A stretch of 64,000 nt of DNA, from NCBI RefSeq assembly GCF_002925845.1, contig NZ_PDNI01000065.1:62001-126000 (forward strand), in the 5' to 3' direction. The number at the start of each line of letters is the position of its first letter. Within the stretch, counting starts at the first letter, position 1. Made by a program: the position numbers and the translations under genes. Below, piece by piece: positions 17,904-27,535 of this stretch. This stretch comes from Roseovarius nitratireducens. Lineage in GTDB: Bacteria; Pseudomonadota; Alphaproteobacteria; Rhodobacterales; Rhodobacteraceae. Below the pieces are notes generated by a model, which worked only from the letters and a program-made list of their open reading frames with translations, did not search any database and was not told where the DNA came from.

Positions 17904-20642
17904 GTGAGCGATACGCCTCAACCCCCTGAAAACCCAGATGAAACGACGCCCTCGGCCTCCGGTCCGCAGGTCTCGATCACCCACGAGATGAAGACCTCCT
18001 ATCTCGATTACGCGATGAGCGTGATCGTGAGCCGCGCCATTCCCGATTTGCGTGACGGCCTGAAACCTGTGCACCGGCGCATCCTCTACGCCATGCACGA
18101 GGGCGGCAACACCCATGACAAGCCCTATCGCAAGTCCGCCCGCGCGGTCGGCGACGTGATGGGTAAATACCACCCGCACGGCGATAGTGCGATCTATGAC
18201 GCGCTGGTGCGCATGGCACAGGATTTCTCGATGTCCCTGCCGCTCCTCGACGGACAGGGCAATTTTGGCTCCATGGACGGCGATAACGCGGCGGCCATGC
18301 GTTATACCGAAGTGCGGATGGACAAGCCGGCCGCTTTCCTGCTCGCCGATATCGAGAAAGACACCGTCGATTTCCAGGACAATTACGACGGCAAGGACCG
18401 CGAGCCGACGGTTCTGCCCGCGCGTTTCCCGAACATGCTGGTCAATGGCGCGGGCGGCATCGCCGTCGGCATGGCCACAAACATTCCGCCGCACAACCTG
18501 GGCGAGGTGATCGACGCCACGCTGGCACTGATCGAGGATCCGGATCTGGGCAGCGAGGATCTCATTCAATACGTCCCCGGCCCCGATTTCCCGACCGGCG
18601 GGCTGATGCTGGGCCGCTCCGGCGCGCGAAAGGCCTATCTGGAAGGGCGCGGCAGCGTCATCATCCGCGCCAAGACCCGGGTGGAGGAACTGCGCAAGGA
18701 CCGATACGCCATCGTCATCGACGAAATCCCCTACCAGGTGAACAAGGCCACGATGATCGAGCGGATCGCCGAGGCTGCCCGCGAAAAACGGATCGAGGGC
18801 ATCGCCCACGTCCAGGACGAGAGCGACCGCAACGGCGTCCGCGTGGTGGTCGAGTTGAAGCGCGACGCCACCCCCGACGTGGTGCTCAACCAGCTTTACC
18901 GCTTCACGCCGATGCAGACCTCGTTCGGCTGCAACATGCTGGCATTGAACGGCGGCAGGCCCGAGCAACTGACCCTGCACCGCTTCCTGTCGCTGTTCGT
19001 CATGTTCCGCGAGGAGGTGGTCGCGCGGCGGACCGCGCACGACTTGCGTAAGGCGCGTGAGCGGGCGCATGTGCTCTGCGGTCTCGCCGTCGCCGTATCG
19101 AACGTGGACGAGGTGGTGGCCACGATCCGCGCCTCTGCCGACGCCGCCGAGGCAAGGCAGAAGCTGATGGAACGGCGTTGGCCGGCGGGCGACATCCTTG
19201 AATATATCGCGCTCATCGACGACCCCACACACCGCGCCAATGAGGACGGCACCTACAACCTCAGCGAGACGCAGGCCCGCGCCATCCTCGACCTGCGCCT
19301 GCAACGCCTGACACAGCTTGGCGTGCGCGAGGTCACCGACGAGTTGCAGGAGCTTGCCGGCAAGATCAAGGACTACCTCGCCATCCTCGCCTCGCGCGAA
19401 CGGATCATGCAGATCATCTCGGACGAGCTGCGCGAGGTGCGCGAACAGTTCGCCGTGCCGCGTCGCACCGAGATCGTGGACTGGTCCGGCGACATGGAAG
19501 ATGAGGACCTCATCGAGCGCGAGGACATGGTCGTGACCATTACCCAAGGCGGCTATGTCAAGCGCACTGCGCTGGCGGATTTCCGCGCGCAGAAACGCGG
19601 TGGCAAGGGTCTGTCGAGCATGGCCACCAAGGACGAGGACGTTGTCACCTCGCTCTTCGTCGCCAACACCCACACGCCGCTTCTGGTCTTCACCACCGAC
19701 GGTATGGTCTACAAACTCAAGACATGGCGCCTGCCGCTCGGGTCTCGCACATCACGCGGCAAGGCGATCGTCAACATCCTGCCCATCCCTACGGGCGTCT
19801 CGATCGCCGCAATCATGCCGGTGGACCGCACCGAGGAGGAATGGGACGACCTCCAGATCGTGTTCGCCACCTCTGCGGGCGACGTGCGCCGCAACGCGCT
19901 TAGCGACTTCACCAACGTGAAACGCAACGGCAAGATCGCGATGGACCTGCCCGAGGGCGTCGAACTGGTCAACGCCCGCATCTGCACCCCCGATGACGAC
20001 GTGATGCTGGTCACCGATTCGGGTCGCGCAATCCGGTTTCCCGTCACCGATGTGCGCGTCTTCAAGGGCCGCAAATCCACCGGCGTGCGCGGCATCCGCC
20101 TCGCTGACGGGGACCGCGTGGTGTCGATGTCCGTGATCCGGCATTTCGAGGCCACGGCGGACGAGCGCGCCGCCTATCTCAAGATGCGCCGCGCCGCCGC
20201 CGGGACTCCCGATGACGAAACGGGCGAGGACGAGGGCGATGCCGGGGCGGCGATTGACGCCACCCGCTTCGCTGAAATGCAAGCGGCCGAGAACCTGATC
20301 CTGACGATCACCGCACGTGGCACCGGCAAGCTGTCATCGAGCCACGACTACCCGGTACGCGGGCGCGGCGGCATGGGCGTGGCGGCCATCGACCGCGCCA
20401 TGCGCGGCGGGCCGCTCGTCGCCTCCTTCCCGGTCAGCCCGGAGGATCAGATCATGCTCGCCACCTCCACCGGCCAATCCATCCGCGTGCCGGTCGAGGG
20501 CATCTCCTTCCGTTCGCGCAGCGCGGGCGGCGTTCGGGTGTTCGACACCGGAAAGGGTGAGGAAGTGGTCTCGGTCGCGTGGATCGCCGACCGCGCCGAA
20601 GAGACCGACGAAGACGCCGATGCGGAGGACGCGCTCGGCTGA
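17904..20642 (+). CDS. gyrA: DNA gyrase subunit A
   Basis: A 912-residue gyrase A protein: N-terminal breakage-reunion domain with catalytic Tyr134 in AAMRYTE, then the C-terminal beta-pinwheel repeats. The quinolone-resistance region reads [10 protein letters not shown], so positions equivalent to E. coli Ser83 and Asp87 are Ser95 and Asp99, the susceptible-type residues. The GyrA-box-like QKRGGKG motif is present. An acidic insert rich in Asp/Glu near residues 770-785 interrupts the pinwheel, and the C terminus is also acidic. Translation starts at GTG (17904); a nearby ATG at 17882 is out of frame. Confidence 0.96.
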   Translation: MSDTPQPPENPDETTPSASGPQVSITHEMKTSYLDYAMSVIVSRAIPDLRDGLKPVHRRILYAMHEGGNTHDKPYRKSARAVGDVMGKYHPHGDSAIYDALVRMAQDFSMSLPLLDGQGNFGSMDGDNAAAMRYTEVRMDKPAAFLLADIEKDTVDFQDNYDGKDREPTVLPARFPNMLVNGAGGIAVGMATNIPPHNLGEVIDATLALIEDPDLGSEDLIQYVPGPDFPTGGLMLGRSGARKAYLEGRGSVIIRAKTRVEELRKDRYAIVIDEIPYQVNKATMIERIAEAAREKRIEGIAHVQDESDRNGVRVVVELKRDATPDVVLNQLYRFTPMQTSFGCNMLALNGGRPEQLTLHRFLSLFVMFREEVVARRTAHDLRKARERAHVLCGLAVAVSNVDEVVATIRASADAAEARQKLMERRWPAGDILEYIALIDDPTHRANEDGTYNLSETQARAILDLRLQRLTQLGVREVTDELQELAGKIKDYLAILASRERIMQIISDELREVREQFAVPRRTEIVDWSGDMEDEDLIEREDMVVTITQGGYVKRTALADFRAQKRGGKGLSSMATKDEDVVTSLFVANTHTPLLVFTTDGMVYKLKTWRLPLGSRTSRGKAIVNILPIPTGVSIAAIMPVDRTEEEWDDLQIVFATSAGDVRRNALSDFTNVKRNGKIAMDLPEGVELVNARICTPDDDVMLVTDSGRAIRFPVTDVRVFKGRKSTGVRGIRLADGDRVVSMSVIRHFEATADERAAYLKMRRAAAGTPDDETGEDEGDAGAAIDATRFAEMQAAENLILTITARGTGKLSSSHDYPVRGRGGMGVAAIDRAMRGGPLVASFPVSPEDQIMLATSTGQSIRVPVEGISFRSRSAGGVRVFDTGKGEEVVSVAWIADRAEETDEDADAEDALG

Positions 20643-20773
20643 CGCCGGGCGCGCATTTTCCCTGAAACGGTCAGATTCCGGCCAGAATTCGCGGCAATTG
20701 TCACCACAGAGCTTTCGTTCTGGTTGCAAGTGACGTCCGGTTTCCCGCACACGGCAAGAAAGGCCCGACCGTC

Positions 20774-21313
20774 ATGGACCAAGACCCCGCTCCCGGCGTC
20801 GATCAGATCGGCATCAACCTGCTGCGGATCGTCACCGGCACCTTCTTCACGGCGGTGGCGCTCGAGCTCGTCAATGGCTTCGACCCTGCGGTCCTGTTCC
20901 AGCCCATCCTCGGCCCTGCAATCAGCGGGGTGGCGGGCGCAACCGCGCTTCTGGCGCTGGCGATATGGTTCATGTTGGGCGCGGCCCTGCGGCTTGCCGC
21001 GCTGAGCCTTGCGCTCTTCGTGCTGGTCTCGAGCTTCACGACCAATTTCATCGTCGGCTCCTTCGAGGATTTGTCGGCCTTCTGGTATGATCTGACACTC
21101 TGCTGCGGCGTGCTGCTGAGCTATCTCACACTGGACGAGCGGCGTTTGCGCCGGGCCTCGGTGTTCTCGCACCGGGCGCGCGTGCAGCGGATCGCGGCGC
21201 GGCGCCGCGTGCGGCCACGCCGTGTAGCTCCGGACCCCGACACCAAGCCGGCCAAGCGCGATCGCCCCGAGCCCAGTGAAGAAATCAACATCTTCGCCGA
21301 TATCCGGGGCTGA
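20774..21313 (+). CDS. Uncharacterised four-helix membrane protein
   Basis: A 179-residue protein. Residues 1-120 contain about four hydrophobic segments (around 13-35, 40-52, 55-85 and 95-117), a layout reminiscent of DoxX-like small membrane proteins. The cytosolic tail from about 125 is strongly basic (repeated RR and RVRPRR), and the C terminus is acidic, ending EEINIFADIRG. I cannot assign a function. It follows gyrA in the same direction by 131 bp and may or may not be co-transcribed. Confidence 0.7.
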   Translation: MDQDPAPGVDQIGINLLRIVTGTFFTAVALELVNGFDPAVLFQPILGPAISGVAGATALLALAIWFMLGAALRLAALSLALFVLVSSFTTNFIVGSFEDLSAFWYDLTLCCGVLLSYLTLDERRLRRASVFSHRARVQRIAARRRVRPRRVAPDPDTKPAKRDRPEPSEEINIFADIRG

Positions 21314-21364
21314 AACCGGAGGTGGAGTAGCGCTGCCTGGCTCGCTGCCACTCTGCTCATCCCG

Positions 21365-22897
21365 TCAGTCGTTCACAGCCTCTCCCTCAGGGGCCTGTTC
21401 GATCCATTGCGCGAGTATGGTGCGCAAGAGAGCCACGTCGCGGGTCTCGATCGCCTCGGACAGCGACCTGAGCGCCTTGGCAAGCTCAATCTCCGAGAGG
21501 TGCCCCTCCTGCGCGCGCAGGATGCGAGGATGCGGCGTGGTAAGCATATCCGAGCCGATGAGCAATTCCTCGTGCAGCTTCTCGCCCGGGCGCAGCCCGG
21601 TCACGGCGATTTCGATATCGCCGTCGGGATTGGCCGCGTCGCGCAGGGTGAGCCCCGACGCCTCGATCATCCGCAGCGCGATGTCCCGCACGCGGATCGG
21701 TTCTCCCATGTCGAGCACGAACACATCGCCGCCGCGCGCAATGGTGCCCGCCAGCAACACCAGCCGCACCGCCTCGGGGATGGTCATGAAGTAGCGCGTG
21801 ACATCCGGATGCGTGAGCGTGACAGGACCGCCCCGCGCGATTTGTTCGGAAAAGGTGGGAATCACCGATCCCGACGAGCCCAGCACGTTGCCGAAACGCA
21901 CCATGGAAAAGCGCGTGCGCGCGGCGCGGGTAGCGAGATCCTGTACGATCATCTCGGCGAACCGCTTGGAGGCGCCCATCACCGAGGTGGGGCGTACCGC
22001 CTTGTCAGTAGAGACGAGGATGAACCGCTCGACACCGGCATCGAGCGCGGCGCTGGCCACGGTGCGGGTGCCGATCACGTTGTTGCGCATCCCCTCGATG
22101 GCATTGGATTCCACCATCGGAACGTGCTTGTAGGCGGCGGCGTGGAGTACGACGTCGATCTTCTTGGCCTGCATCAGCACCGAGACGAGCGCCGGCTCGC
22201 AGACCGAGCCGAGGATGGGAACGATCTCGACTTCGGGGGCGAGTTCACGCAATTCGCGCTCGATCTGGAAAAGCGCGTGTTCTCCGTGGTCAAGCAGGAT
22301 CAGCGTCTTCGGCGCGCAGGTCGCGATCTGGCGGCACAGTTCCGAGCCAATGGAACCACCCGCACCGGTCACGAGGACGCGTCGCCCGGCATAAGCGTCG
22401 GTGACGCCGGGCAACTCGTTTTCCAGCGCGTCACGACCCAGAAGGGTTGTCGGGTCGATGGGATGGCTCTCGTAGGGGGTTATCGCGCGGCCTGTTACCA
22501 GATCGGCGAAGGAGGGCAGCGCGTGCACCTCGCAGCCGGTAGCGGCTAGCCGGCGGGTGAGTCGCGTGCGCGCCGCCTCGCTCGCGCTGGGCATGGCGAG
22601 GATGATGCGCCCGATCCCGTGCCGCGCCACAAGCGCCTCGATCTCTTCGGGGCTGTGTACGCGGAGACCCGACACGATGATCCCCCGAAGCCGGGGCTCG
22701 TCATCGGCAAAGGCCACCGGGCGCAGCCGGTCATCACGCAACAGCGCGGCGGCAAGCTGCTGGCCGGTTTGCCCGGCCCCGTAGATCAGCACCGGCAGGC
22801 GGCCTTCCGTGGTCACCGCCGAGGTATCGGGCCGGGACCGTCCAGAGGCGATCCGGGCCCGGATACGTCGCAGCACATTCAAAAGGCTCTCGGGCAT
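21365..22897 (-). CDS. CapD-type nucleotide-diphosphate-sugar epimerase/4,6-dehydratase lacking the membrane anchor
   Basis: A protein of about 510 residues with two Rossmann domains. The first carries LIYGAGQTGQQLA. The second, catalytic domain carries VLVTGAGGSIGSELCRQI and the STDKAVRPTSVMGASKR active-site segment (Met in place of Tyr, as in inverting UDP-GlcNAc 4,6-dehydratases). It resembles FlaA1/WbpM/CapD proteins that start envelope or capsule sugar synthesis. Full-length relatives are roughly 620-650 residues with four N-terminal transmembrane helices; here nothing hydrophobic precedes the first fold. Possible starts are ATG 22897 (chosen), ATG 22939 and TTG 22972. No other polysaccharide genes are adjacent. 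Confidence 0.85.
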   Translation of the reverse strand: MPESLLNVLRRIRARIASGRSRPDTSAVTTEGRLPVLIYGAGQTGQQLAAALLRDDRLRPVAFADDEPRLRGIIVSGLRVHSPEEIEALVARHGIGRIILAMPSASEAARTRLTRRLAATGCEVHALPSFADLVTGRAITPYESHPIDPTTLLGRDALENELPGVTDAYAGRRVLVTGAGGSIGSELCRQIATCAPKTLILLDHGEHALFQIERELRELAPEVEIVPILGSVCEPALVSVLMQAKKIDVVLHAAAYKHVPMVESNAIEGMRNNVIGTRTVASAALDAGVERFILVSTDKAVRPTSVMGASKRFAEMIVQDLATRAARTRFSMVRFGNVLGSSGSVIPTFSEQIARGGPVTLTHPDVTRYFMTIPEAVRLVLLAGTIARGGDVFVLDMGEPIRVRDIALRMIEASGLTLRDAANPDGDIEIAVTGLRPGEKLHEELLIGSDMLTTPHPRILRAQEGHLSEIELAKALRSLSEAIETRDVALLRTILAQWIEQAPEGEAVND

Positions 22898-23385
22898 GGC
22901 TGGGTCCGTCCTCGTGCGGCGGGGGAACGCTCGGCTCATGCCAAGGTAGGCCGACTGGTACTGTGACGGCAATGGTGTTCACCGCCCTGTGACGGATTGT
23001 GCGGGCTGGACGGATCGACATGCTGGATTATCTTGCGACAGTCGCACGGCTTCGGACAAGATAAGGAATTGAAAGACCGCGTTATCGTGGCTCAAGGAGA
23101 AGCAACCTTGCCACCGGCCATGAGATCGGCCGTGGCATGCGCGCTCATCCTCCTGCTTGGCACCTGTTCGTACCAAGCGGCGCGTGATCTTGCCCCCGTT
23201 TCACCGGACACCTAAGCGGTTTGGGTTTTGACCCTGATGAACTCACGCGGGAGCGCACCATCCCGAGACCGTTTGGCACGGTTGTGTGATCGGTGGGACG
23301 GCGAACAGCCTCTCGAAAAAGGCACGAGCAGAGAGGCGCGCGCTTCAGGCTCCCCCCAAGGATCACGCGAGGTCCGGCAGCCCGC
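22898..23385. other. Intergenic stretch between the CapD-like gene and the regulator gene
   Basis: About 490 bp between two minus-strand genes. It should hold the promoter of the CapD-like gene and the transcript end of the FDH regulator operon. I see no convincing terminator. The only coding candidate is a 31-codon plus-strand ORF at 23120. Confidence 0.5.
23120..23215 (+). CDS. Possible small exported peptide (31 aa)
   Basis: The ORF encodes a 31-residue peptide with a hydrophobic stretch ACALILLLGTC followed by a polar tail. LLGTC resembles a lipoprotein cleavage site but has Thr at -1 where Gly, Ala or Ser is expected. An AAGGAGAAG lies too far upstream (about 25 nt) to be a clear ribosome-binding site. 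It may be chance. Confidence 0.22.
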   Translation: MRSAVACALILLLGTCSYQAARDLAPVSPDT

Positions 23386-24753
23386 TCACACCCCCCATGC
23401 GGCGCATTTCCGGTCCACCGTCTTGCGCGCCACGCCAAGCCGCCGCGCGGCCTCGGCCCGGTTGCCGCCGCAGGCGTCGAGAACGGCGAGGATGTGGCGC
23501 TGCTCGACCATCTCAAGCGTCTCGATGGCCTGCGCGCCGGTCACCCTGCCCTGCCCTTCGAACTCCGCCGGAAATTCCCCGAGGATCACCGACCGTTCAA
23601 TCAGGTTGCGCAACTCGCGCACATTGCCGGGCCAGTCGTAGCGGGTGAGCTTCAGCAGCACCTGATCGTTGAGTTCCAACGCGGGCATCCCCAGCGCGGT
23701 GGCAAACTCGCTCATGAACAGCGCGGCCAGCTCCGCTATATCTTCTTTGCGCTCGCGCAGGCTGGGCATCCCGACATTGACGATATTGATGCGGTGATAC
23801 AGATCGTCACGGAACCGTCCCGCCGCCACCTCGACCGTCAGATCGGCATTGGTTGCGAACAGGAATCGCAGGTCTAGCGGCACCTCGCGCTCAGAGCCAA
23901 TGGGCCGGATGCGCCGGTCCTCCAGCACCCGCAAGAGCGCCGCCTGCACTGCCATCGGAAGCTGCGCCACCTCGTCGAGCAGGAGTGTGCCGCCTTCGGC
24001 ATGAAACAGCAGTCCATCCTTGTGCCGCGTACCATCCTCGATCACGCCGAACAGTTCCTCGGCGATGTGCCCCTCGGAGAAAGCGGCGCAATTAACCGCC
24101 ACGAAGGGCTTGTCGGCACGGTCAGAAAGGGCGTGGAGCGTGCGCGCGGCGATTTCCTTGCCAGTCCCGCTCGCCCCGGTAAACAGCACCGGCGTGGGCA
24201 TCGGCCCGAGCCGCGCAAGCAGGTCCCGCACCTCGCGGATCGCTGGAGAATTACCCAACAGCCGCCCGCGCGCCGTGCCACCGCCCCCCGACAACTCGTG
24301 CCGCAGCAGGTAGTTGTCGCGCGCGAGATACTTGCGGTCCAACGCGCGCGCCACGGCGTTGAGTATCTGGTTGGCACGGAACGGCTTGAGTACGAAATCG
24401 GTAACGCCAGCGCGCAACGCCTTGATCGCCGTGTCGAGATCGGCATAGGCCGTCATCAGGATGGTCTCGGCAAAGAGCCCAACCCGGCGCTGTTCCTCCA
24501 GCCAGTCGAGCCCTGTCTTGTCGGGCATGACGTTATCGAGGATCACGAGGTCGAAATGCACCTGGTCGAGGATTTCCCCCGCCTCGGCGCAGGATCGCGC
24601 CAGCTCTACATGTCGGCAGCGGGGGCCGAGCGTCTTGGTCAGGAAGTTGCGCATCCCCGGCTCGTCATCAACGACGAGGATCGCGGCCCGCGCGAGGCTC
24701 TCGCCATAATCGTCGCGGGGGGTGTGCTTTCGGACGGCGGCACGGGTGCTCAT
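23386..24753 (-). CDS. NtrC-type AAA+ response regulator without GAFTGA motif, FDH-linked
   Basis: A 455-residue response regulator. The receiver domain has acidic residues at 29-30, phospho-acceptor Asp73 and Lys123. The AAA+ domain carries Walker A GASGTGKE at 193-200 and Walker B TLLLDEV near 256-262. A Fis-type helix-turn-helix ends the protein (GGNRAEAARRLGVARKT). The loop that normally reads GAFTGA and contacts sigma-54 is replaced by GVIEDGTRHKDGLL (236-249). Such proteins, for example Rhodobacter capsulatus NtrC, work without sigma-54. Its ATG overlaps the stop of a 45-codon gene (ATGA), so it is the last gene of the FDH operon. No sensor kinase is adjacent. Confidence 0.88.
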   Translation of the reverse strand: MSTRAAVRKHTPRDDYGESLARAAILVVDDEPGMRNFLTKTLGPRCRHVELARSCAEAGEILDQVHFDLVILDNVMPDKTGLDWLEEQRRVGLFAETILMTAYADLDTAIKALRAGVTDFVLKPFRANQILNAVARALDRKYLARDNYLLRHELSGGGGTARGRLLGNSPAIREVRDLLARLGPMPTPVLFTGASGTGKEIAARTLHALSDRADKPFVAVNCAAFSEGHIAEELFGVIEDGTRHKDGLLFHAEGGTLLLDEVAQLPMAVQAALLRVLEDRRIRPIGSEREVPLDLRFLFATNADLTVEVAAGRFRDDLYHRINIVNVGMPSLRERKEDIAELAALFMSEFATALGMPALELNDQVLLKLTRYDWPGNVRELRNLIERSVILGEFPAEFEGQGRVTGAQAIETLEMVEQRHILAVLDACGGNRAEAARRLGVARKTVDRKCAAWGV

Positions 24754-24887
24754 TCGGGCGCTTCGCCCAACCTGACATTGTCGCCCGCGCGCGTCGCCTC
24801 GACGGTATAGCCCAGTTCCGTGAGCACGGTCGGCGCGGCAGCGGCGATTACCCCGCAGGCCACAAAGGCGGCAAGCATCGCTTTCAT
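24750..24887 (-). CDS. Small 45-aa protein with N-terminal hydrophobic segment, FDH operon
   Basis: This ORF starts with ATG at 24887, has AGGAGAG about 8 nt upstream, and stops in an ATGA overlap with the regulator gene. The predicted peptide begins MKAMLAAFVACGVIAAAAP, a signal-peptide or transmembrane-like stretch, followed by about 25 polar residues ending RLGEAPE. The good ribosome-binding site, the 16-bp gap to the preceding cytochrome gene and the coupling to the next gene support it as real, although it is below usual gene-caller size. Function is unknown. Confidence 0.6.
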   Translation of the reverse strand: MKAMLAAFVACGVIAAAAPTVLTELGYTVEATRAGDNVRLGEAPE

Positions 24888-24903
24888 CGGGTCGTCTCTC
24901 CTC

Positions 24904-26190
24904 TCACTTGGTGGCACGGCGCAGGTAGGTCACGAGGTCCTCACGGTCCTGCGCGGCGGTGATGCGCTGCATCGGCATCTTGCTCCCGGGGATATAGTGA
25001 TCGGGGCCAAGGTCGAACAGCAGGTCGATGGTCTCGTCCGTCCACACGATATCCGAATCGGCGAGCACAGGCGAGTAGGGATAGCCCGGCACGCTGCCCG
25101 CTTGCCGCCCGAACAGCCCGTGAAGGCTTGGCCCCGCCTTGCGCGAGGGCGGTGGGGTGAGCGCGTGGCAGATCGAGCATTTGCGCATGAACTGCCGCTC
25201 GCCATTTTTCATCTCCTCTGGCGGGCGCAGAAAGCTGTGCTCGGTCTCGCCCGCCGGGTCAAACGTGTCGAGCATTGTCACCGGCCAGCCATAGACCACA
25301 TTGCTCAGGCCCCCAGCGTAGAGCATCTGTCCATCGCCCGAGAACGCCAACGCCCAGACCGGGCCGCGCGCCACCGCCTTGAAATCGCGGGCAATCGTCC
25401 AGGTCTCGGTGTCGATCACCATGATATAGCCCTGCCCGTCGCCGGCGGCGATTTGCCCGGTGGCGGCGTGGTGCTCGAGCGCCAGGATCGGCCGCCGGTC
25501 GAGGGTGAAATCGGCGATCACGTCGCCGGTCGCCGGGTTGATCACCCTGGTCGCACCATCCACCGCACCATAGGCGATCCACGTCTCCCGCGGCCCGATC
25601 ACCAGCTTGTTGATGCCGAACCCCTGATCGAGAAGGATGCGCGCGACCGGGTCAGCCTCGCGCCAGTCCCAGACGCGCAGCGTGCCATCGGCGGAGGTGG
25701 AATAAAGCCGCGTTCCATCTGCGCCGAACGCCACATCGGTCACCGGCCCATCATGGCCGTCGAGAAACCGCGCCGCGCCTCCCGCCACCGACCAGAGGCC
25801 GATCGCGCCATCCCAGCTTGCCGAAGCGATCCACGCTCCATCAGGCGACACCGCCAGCCCGGCGATCTTGCCCTTGTGGCCCTCCAGACGGCGGCCTTTG
25901 CCTGTGTCCCTGTCCCACGCGATCACATCGAAATCGTCGCCGCCCGAGACCAGCCCGACCTCGCCCAGTGGTGCCAACGCGATCACCGCCGCGTCGTGCC
26001 CTTCCAGCCAGTGGGGCTCTCGGCCCTGCCACAGCCCCACCGAGTTGTCGAAACTCGCCGACGCCACCTCGCCACCGGGCAGGCTGGCCAGCCCCATGAC
26101 CGGCCCGCCATGCCCTTTCAGCGTGGTAAACTCTTGCGCCACCGAGGGCGCCGCGGCCAAGAACCACAATCCGGCGATCAGCGTGCGCAT
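24904..26190 (-). CDS. WD40-repeat c-type cytochrome, FDH operon
   Basis: A 428-residue periplasmic protein: signal peptide 1-18 ending in VAQ, about six to seven WD40-type repeats between 22 and 310 (recurring GH ... V.ALA.SPDG ... LWD patterns), and a C-terminal monohaem cytochrome c domain with C338-S-I-C-H342 and a likely Met ligand in SKMPMQ. It could be a haem-carrying partner of the formate dehydrogenase or accept its electrons. It starts 3 bp after the cytochrome b gene stop. Similar proteins accompany FDH genes in other proteobacteria, from memory; the role is not established. Confidence 0.85.
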   Translation of the reverse strand: MRTLIAGLWFLAAAPSVAQEFTTLKGHGGPVMGLASLPGGEVASASFDNSVGLWQGREPHWLEGHDAAVIALAPLGEVGLVSGGDDFDVIAWDRDTGKGRRLEGHKGKIAGLAVSPDGAWIASASWDGAIGLWSVAGGAARFLDGHDGPVTDVAFGADGTRLYSTSADGTLRVWDWREADPVARILLDQGFGINKLVIGPRETWIAYGAVDGATRVINPATGDVIADFTLDRRPILALEHHAATGQIAAGDGQGYIMVIDTETWTIARDFKAVARGPVWALAFSGDGQMLYAGGLSNVVYGWPVTMLDTFDPAGETEHSFLRPPEEMKNGERQFMRKCSICHALTPPPSRKAGPSLHGLFGRQAGSVPGYPYSPVLADSDIVWTDETIDLLFDLGPDHYIPGSKMPMQRITAAQDREDLVTYLRRATK

Positions 26191-26193
26191 GGC

Positions 26194-27405
26194 CTATTCT
26201 GCGGGATGCGTGGCCTTGTCGGGCGCAGGCGCGTGACCTTTTTCCTGCAGTTCCTCGAGCCACAGCCCGTGGTGCTCGCGCGCCCATTGCTCCTCGACCT
26301 CGCCCGAGCCCATCGCGTCGAACGCGCCCTCCATGCCAACAGAACCGATATAGATATGCGCGAGGATGATGGCCGTCAGCCCGAAGGCCATGATCGTGTG
26401 CCAGAGCGTGGCGAACTGCATCTCCTCATGCGGCGCCAGCGTCTCGGGCAGCGCGCCATAGCCCACCGCCTGCGGCAGACCGGTATCGTTGAGTATCTGA
26501 AAGGTCTTGGCGAACATCGGCAACTCGAACGGAAAGAGCAGCGACAGCCCCGAGACCGAGATCGACGCGCCGAACACGATCACCGCCCAGAAGATCAGCT
26601 TCTGCCCGGCGTTGAACTTCTTCGCCGGCGGATGCACGCCCTTGCTGAAGATGCCGCCGCCCACAGCCAGCCATTTCAGGTCGGTGCGGTTGGGGATGTT
26701 GTGAAGCACCCACATGACGAACACCATCACCAGCCCCAGCATGAACGCCCAGGAGATGTTGTTGTGTACCCATTTCGAGCCGGCTGCGAGGGTCGAGAAC
26801 GCCTCAAGCCCCAGCAGCGGAATGATTGCCATGCGGCCAAAGAGGACCAGAAGCCCGGTGATTGCCAGCACCACGAAAGAGCCCGCCATCAGCCAGTGGC
26901 CGAACCGTTCAACCGCCTGAAAGCGCGTGACGGTGCGCCCGGTCTTCTCGCCATCGATACGGATGCGGCCGCGGATCAGATAGAACAGCACCAGCAGCGC
27001 CAGCGTGCCACCGAGAAGCCATGCGCCGTAGGTCGCCAACGGCCCATTTCGGAATTGCAGCCACCACATGCCCGAATCCTGAATCAGCACGCGCGATTCC
27101 GGTCCACCCGCGGACACTTTCACATCCTCGAGTCCATAGCGCAGCGCGCGCCACACCTCGGCATCCGAAGCCCCACCCAGCGTCCCAAGCTGGCTGGCCA
27201 TCCCGGCAGCGCCTTCGGGGTTGCCGGTGGCGTTGCGGCGAAAGCTGCTGTCGACCTGCTCGCCGCGCTGGCGGGCGAGGATATCCTCAAGCGTCTGCGC
27301 GCCACCGGTCGCGGACCGATCGGGGGCGGATGTATCCGGCGTCTCCTGCGCCATCGCGGGCAGGGCGAGCAGGAAACACAAAGCCATGCTGAGTAGTGCG
27401 CGCAT
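26194..27405 (-). CDS. Formate dehydrogenase gamma subunit, cytochrome b
   Basis: A 403-residue membrane subunit. An N-terminal signal peptide (ending PAMAQ) and about 100 periplasmic residues precede a cytochrome b561-type domain. The haem-binding and quinone-region histidines sit in RFGHWLMAG, KWVHNN, VLHNIP and LWHTIMAFG ... LAHIYIG. It anchors FDH and passes electrons to the quinone pool. The start is the ATG at 27405, with GAGGA 5 nt upstream; the open frame further upstream is the shadow of the beta-subunit gene. It is longer than E. coli FdoI because of the periplasmic N-terminal region. Confidence 0.9.
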   Translation of the reverse strand: MRALLSMALCFLLALPAMAQETPDTSAPDRSATGGAQTLEDILARQRGEQVDSSFRRNATGNPEGAAGMASQLGTLGGASDAEVWRALRYGLEDVKVSAGGPESRVLIQDSGMWWLQFRNGPLATYGAWLLGGTLALLVLFYLIRGRIRIDGEKTGRTVTRFQAVERFGHWLMAGSFVVLAITGLLVLFGRMAIIPLLGLEAFSTLAAGSKWVHNNISWAFMLGLVMVFVMWVLHNIPNRTDLKWLAVGGGIFSKGVHPPAKKFNAGQKLIFWAVIVFGASISVSGLSLLFPFELPMFAKTFQILNDTGLPQAVGYGALPETLAPHEEMQFATLWHTIMAFGLTAIILAHIYIGSVGMEGAFDAMGSGEVEEQWAREHHGLWLEELQEKGHAPAPDKATHPAE

Positions 27406-27512
27406 GATGTCCTCGATTGTTGTGCGGGAACCTGATTTCCGTGGAGGAAACCGGATCGGAAACTTTTCAAGTTTCCGGTACCGACGGCCTGAGAGCCTTC
27501 CGGCACCGGTAT

Positions 27513-27535
27513 CCGGCCGGGCGCGGCCCGGCCGG
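27513..27535. terminator. Perfect 10-bp stem hairpin between FDH beta and gamma genes
   Basis: CCGGCCGGGC-GCG-GCCCGGCCGG, located 14 bp after the beta-subunit stop and about 108 bp before the gamma start. There is no T-run on either side, so it more likely protects or processes the operon mRNA, or partly attenuates it, than terminates fully. Confidence 0.5.

Noticed and set aside
15338-19673. Long open frames opposite the SLC13 permease (plus, 15338-16996) and gyrA (minus, 17742-19673)
   Set aside because: No domain or start-site support; the opposite-strand genes are clear.
23120-23215. Lipoprotein call for the 31-aa ORF
   Set aside because: The would-be lipobox has Thr before the Cys and the ribosome-binding site is badly placed; kept only as a low-confidence ORF.
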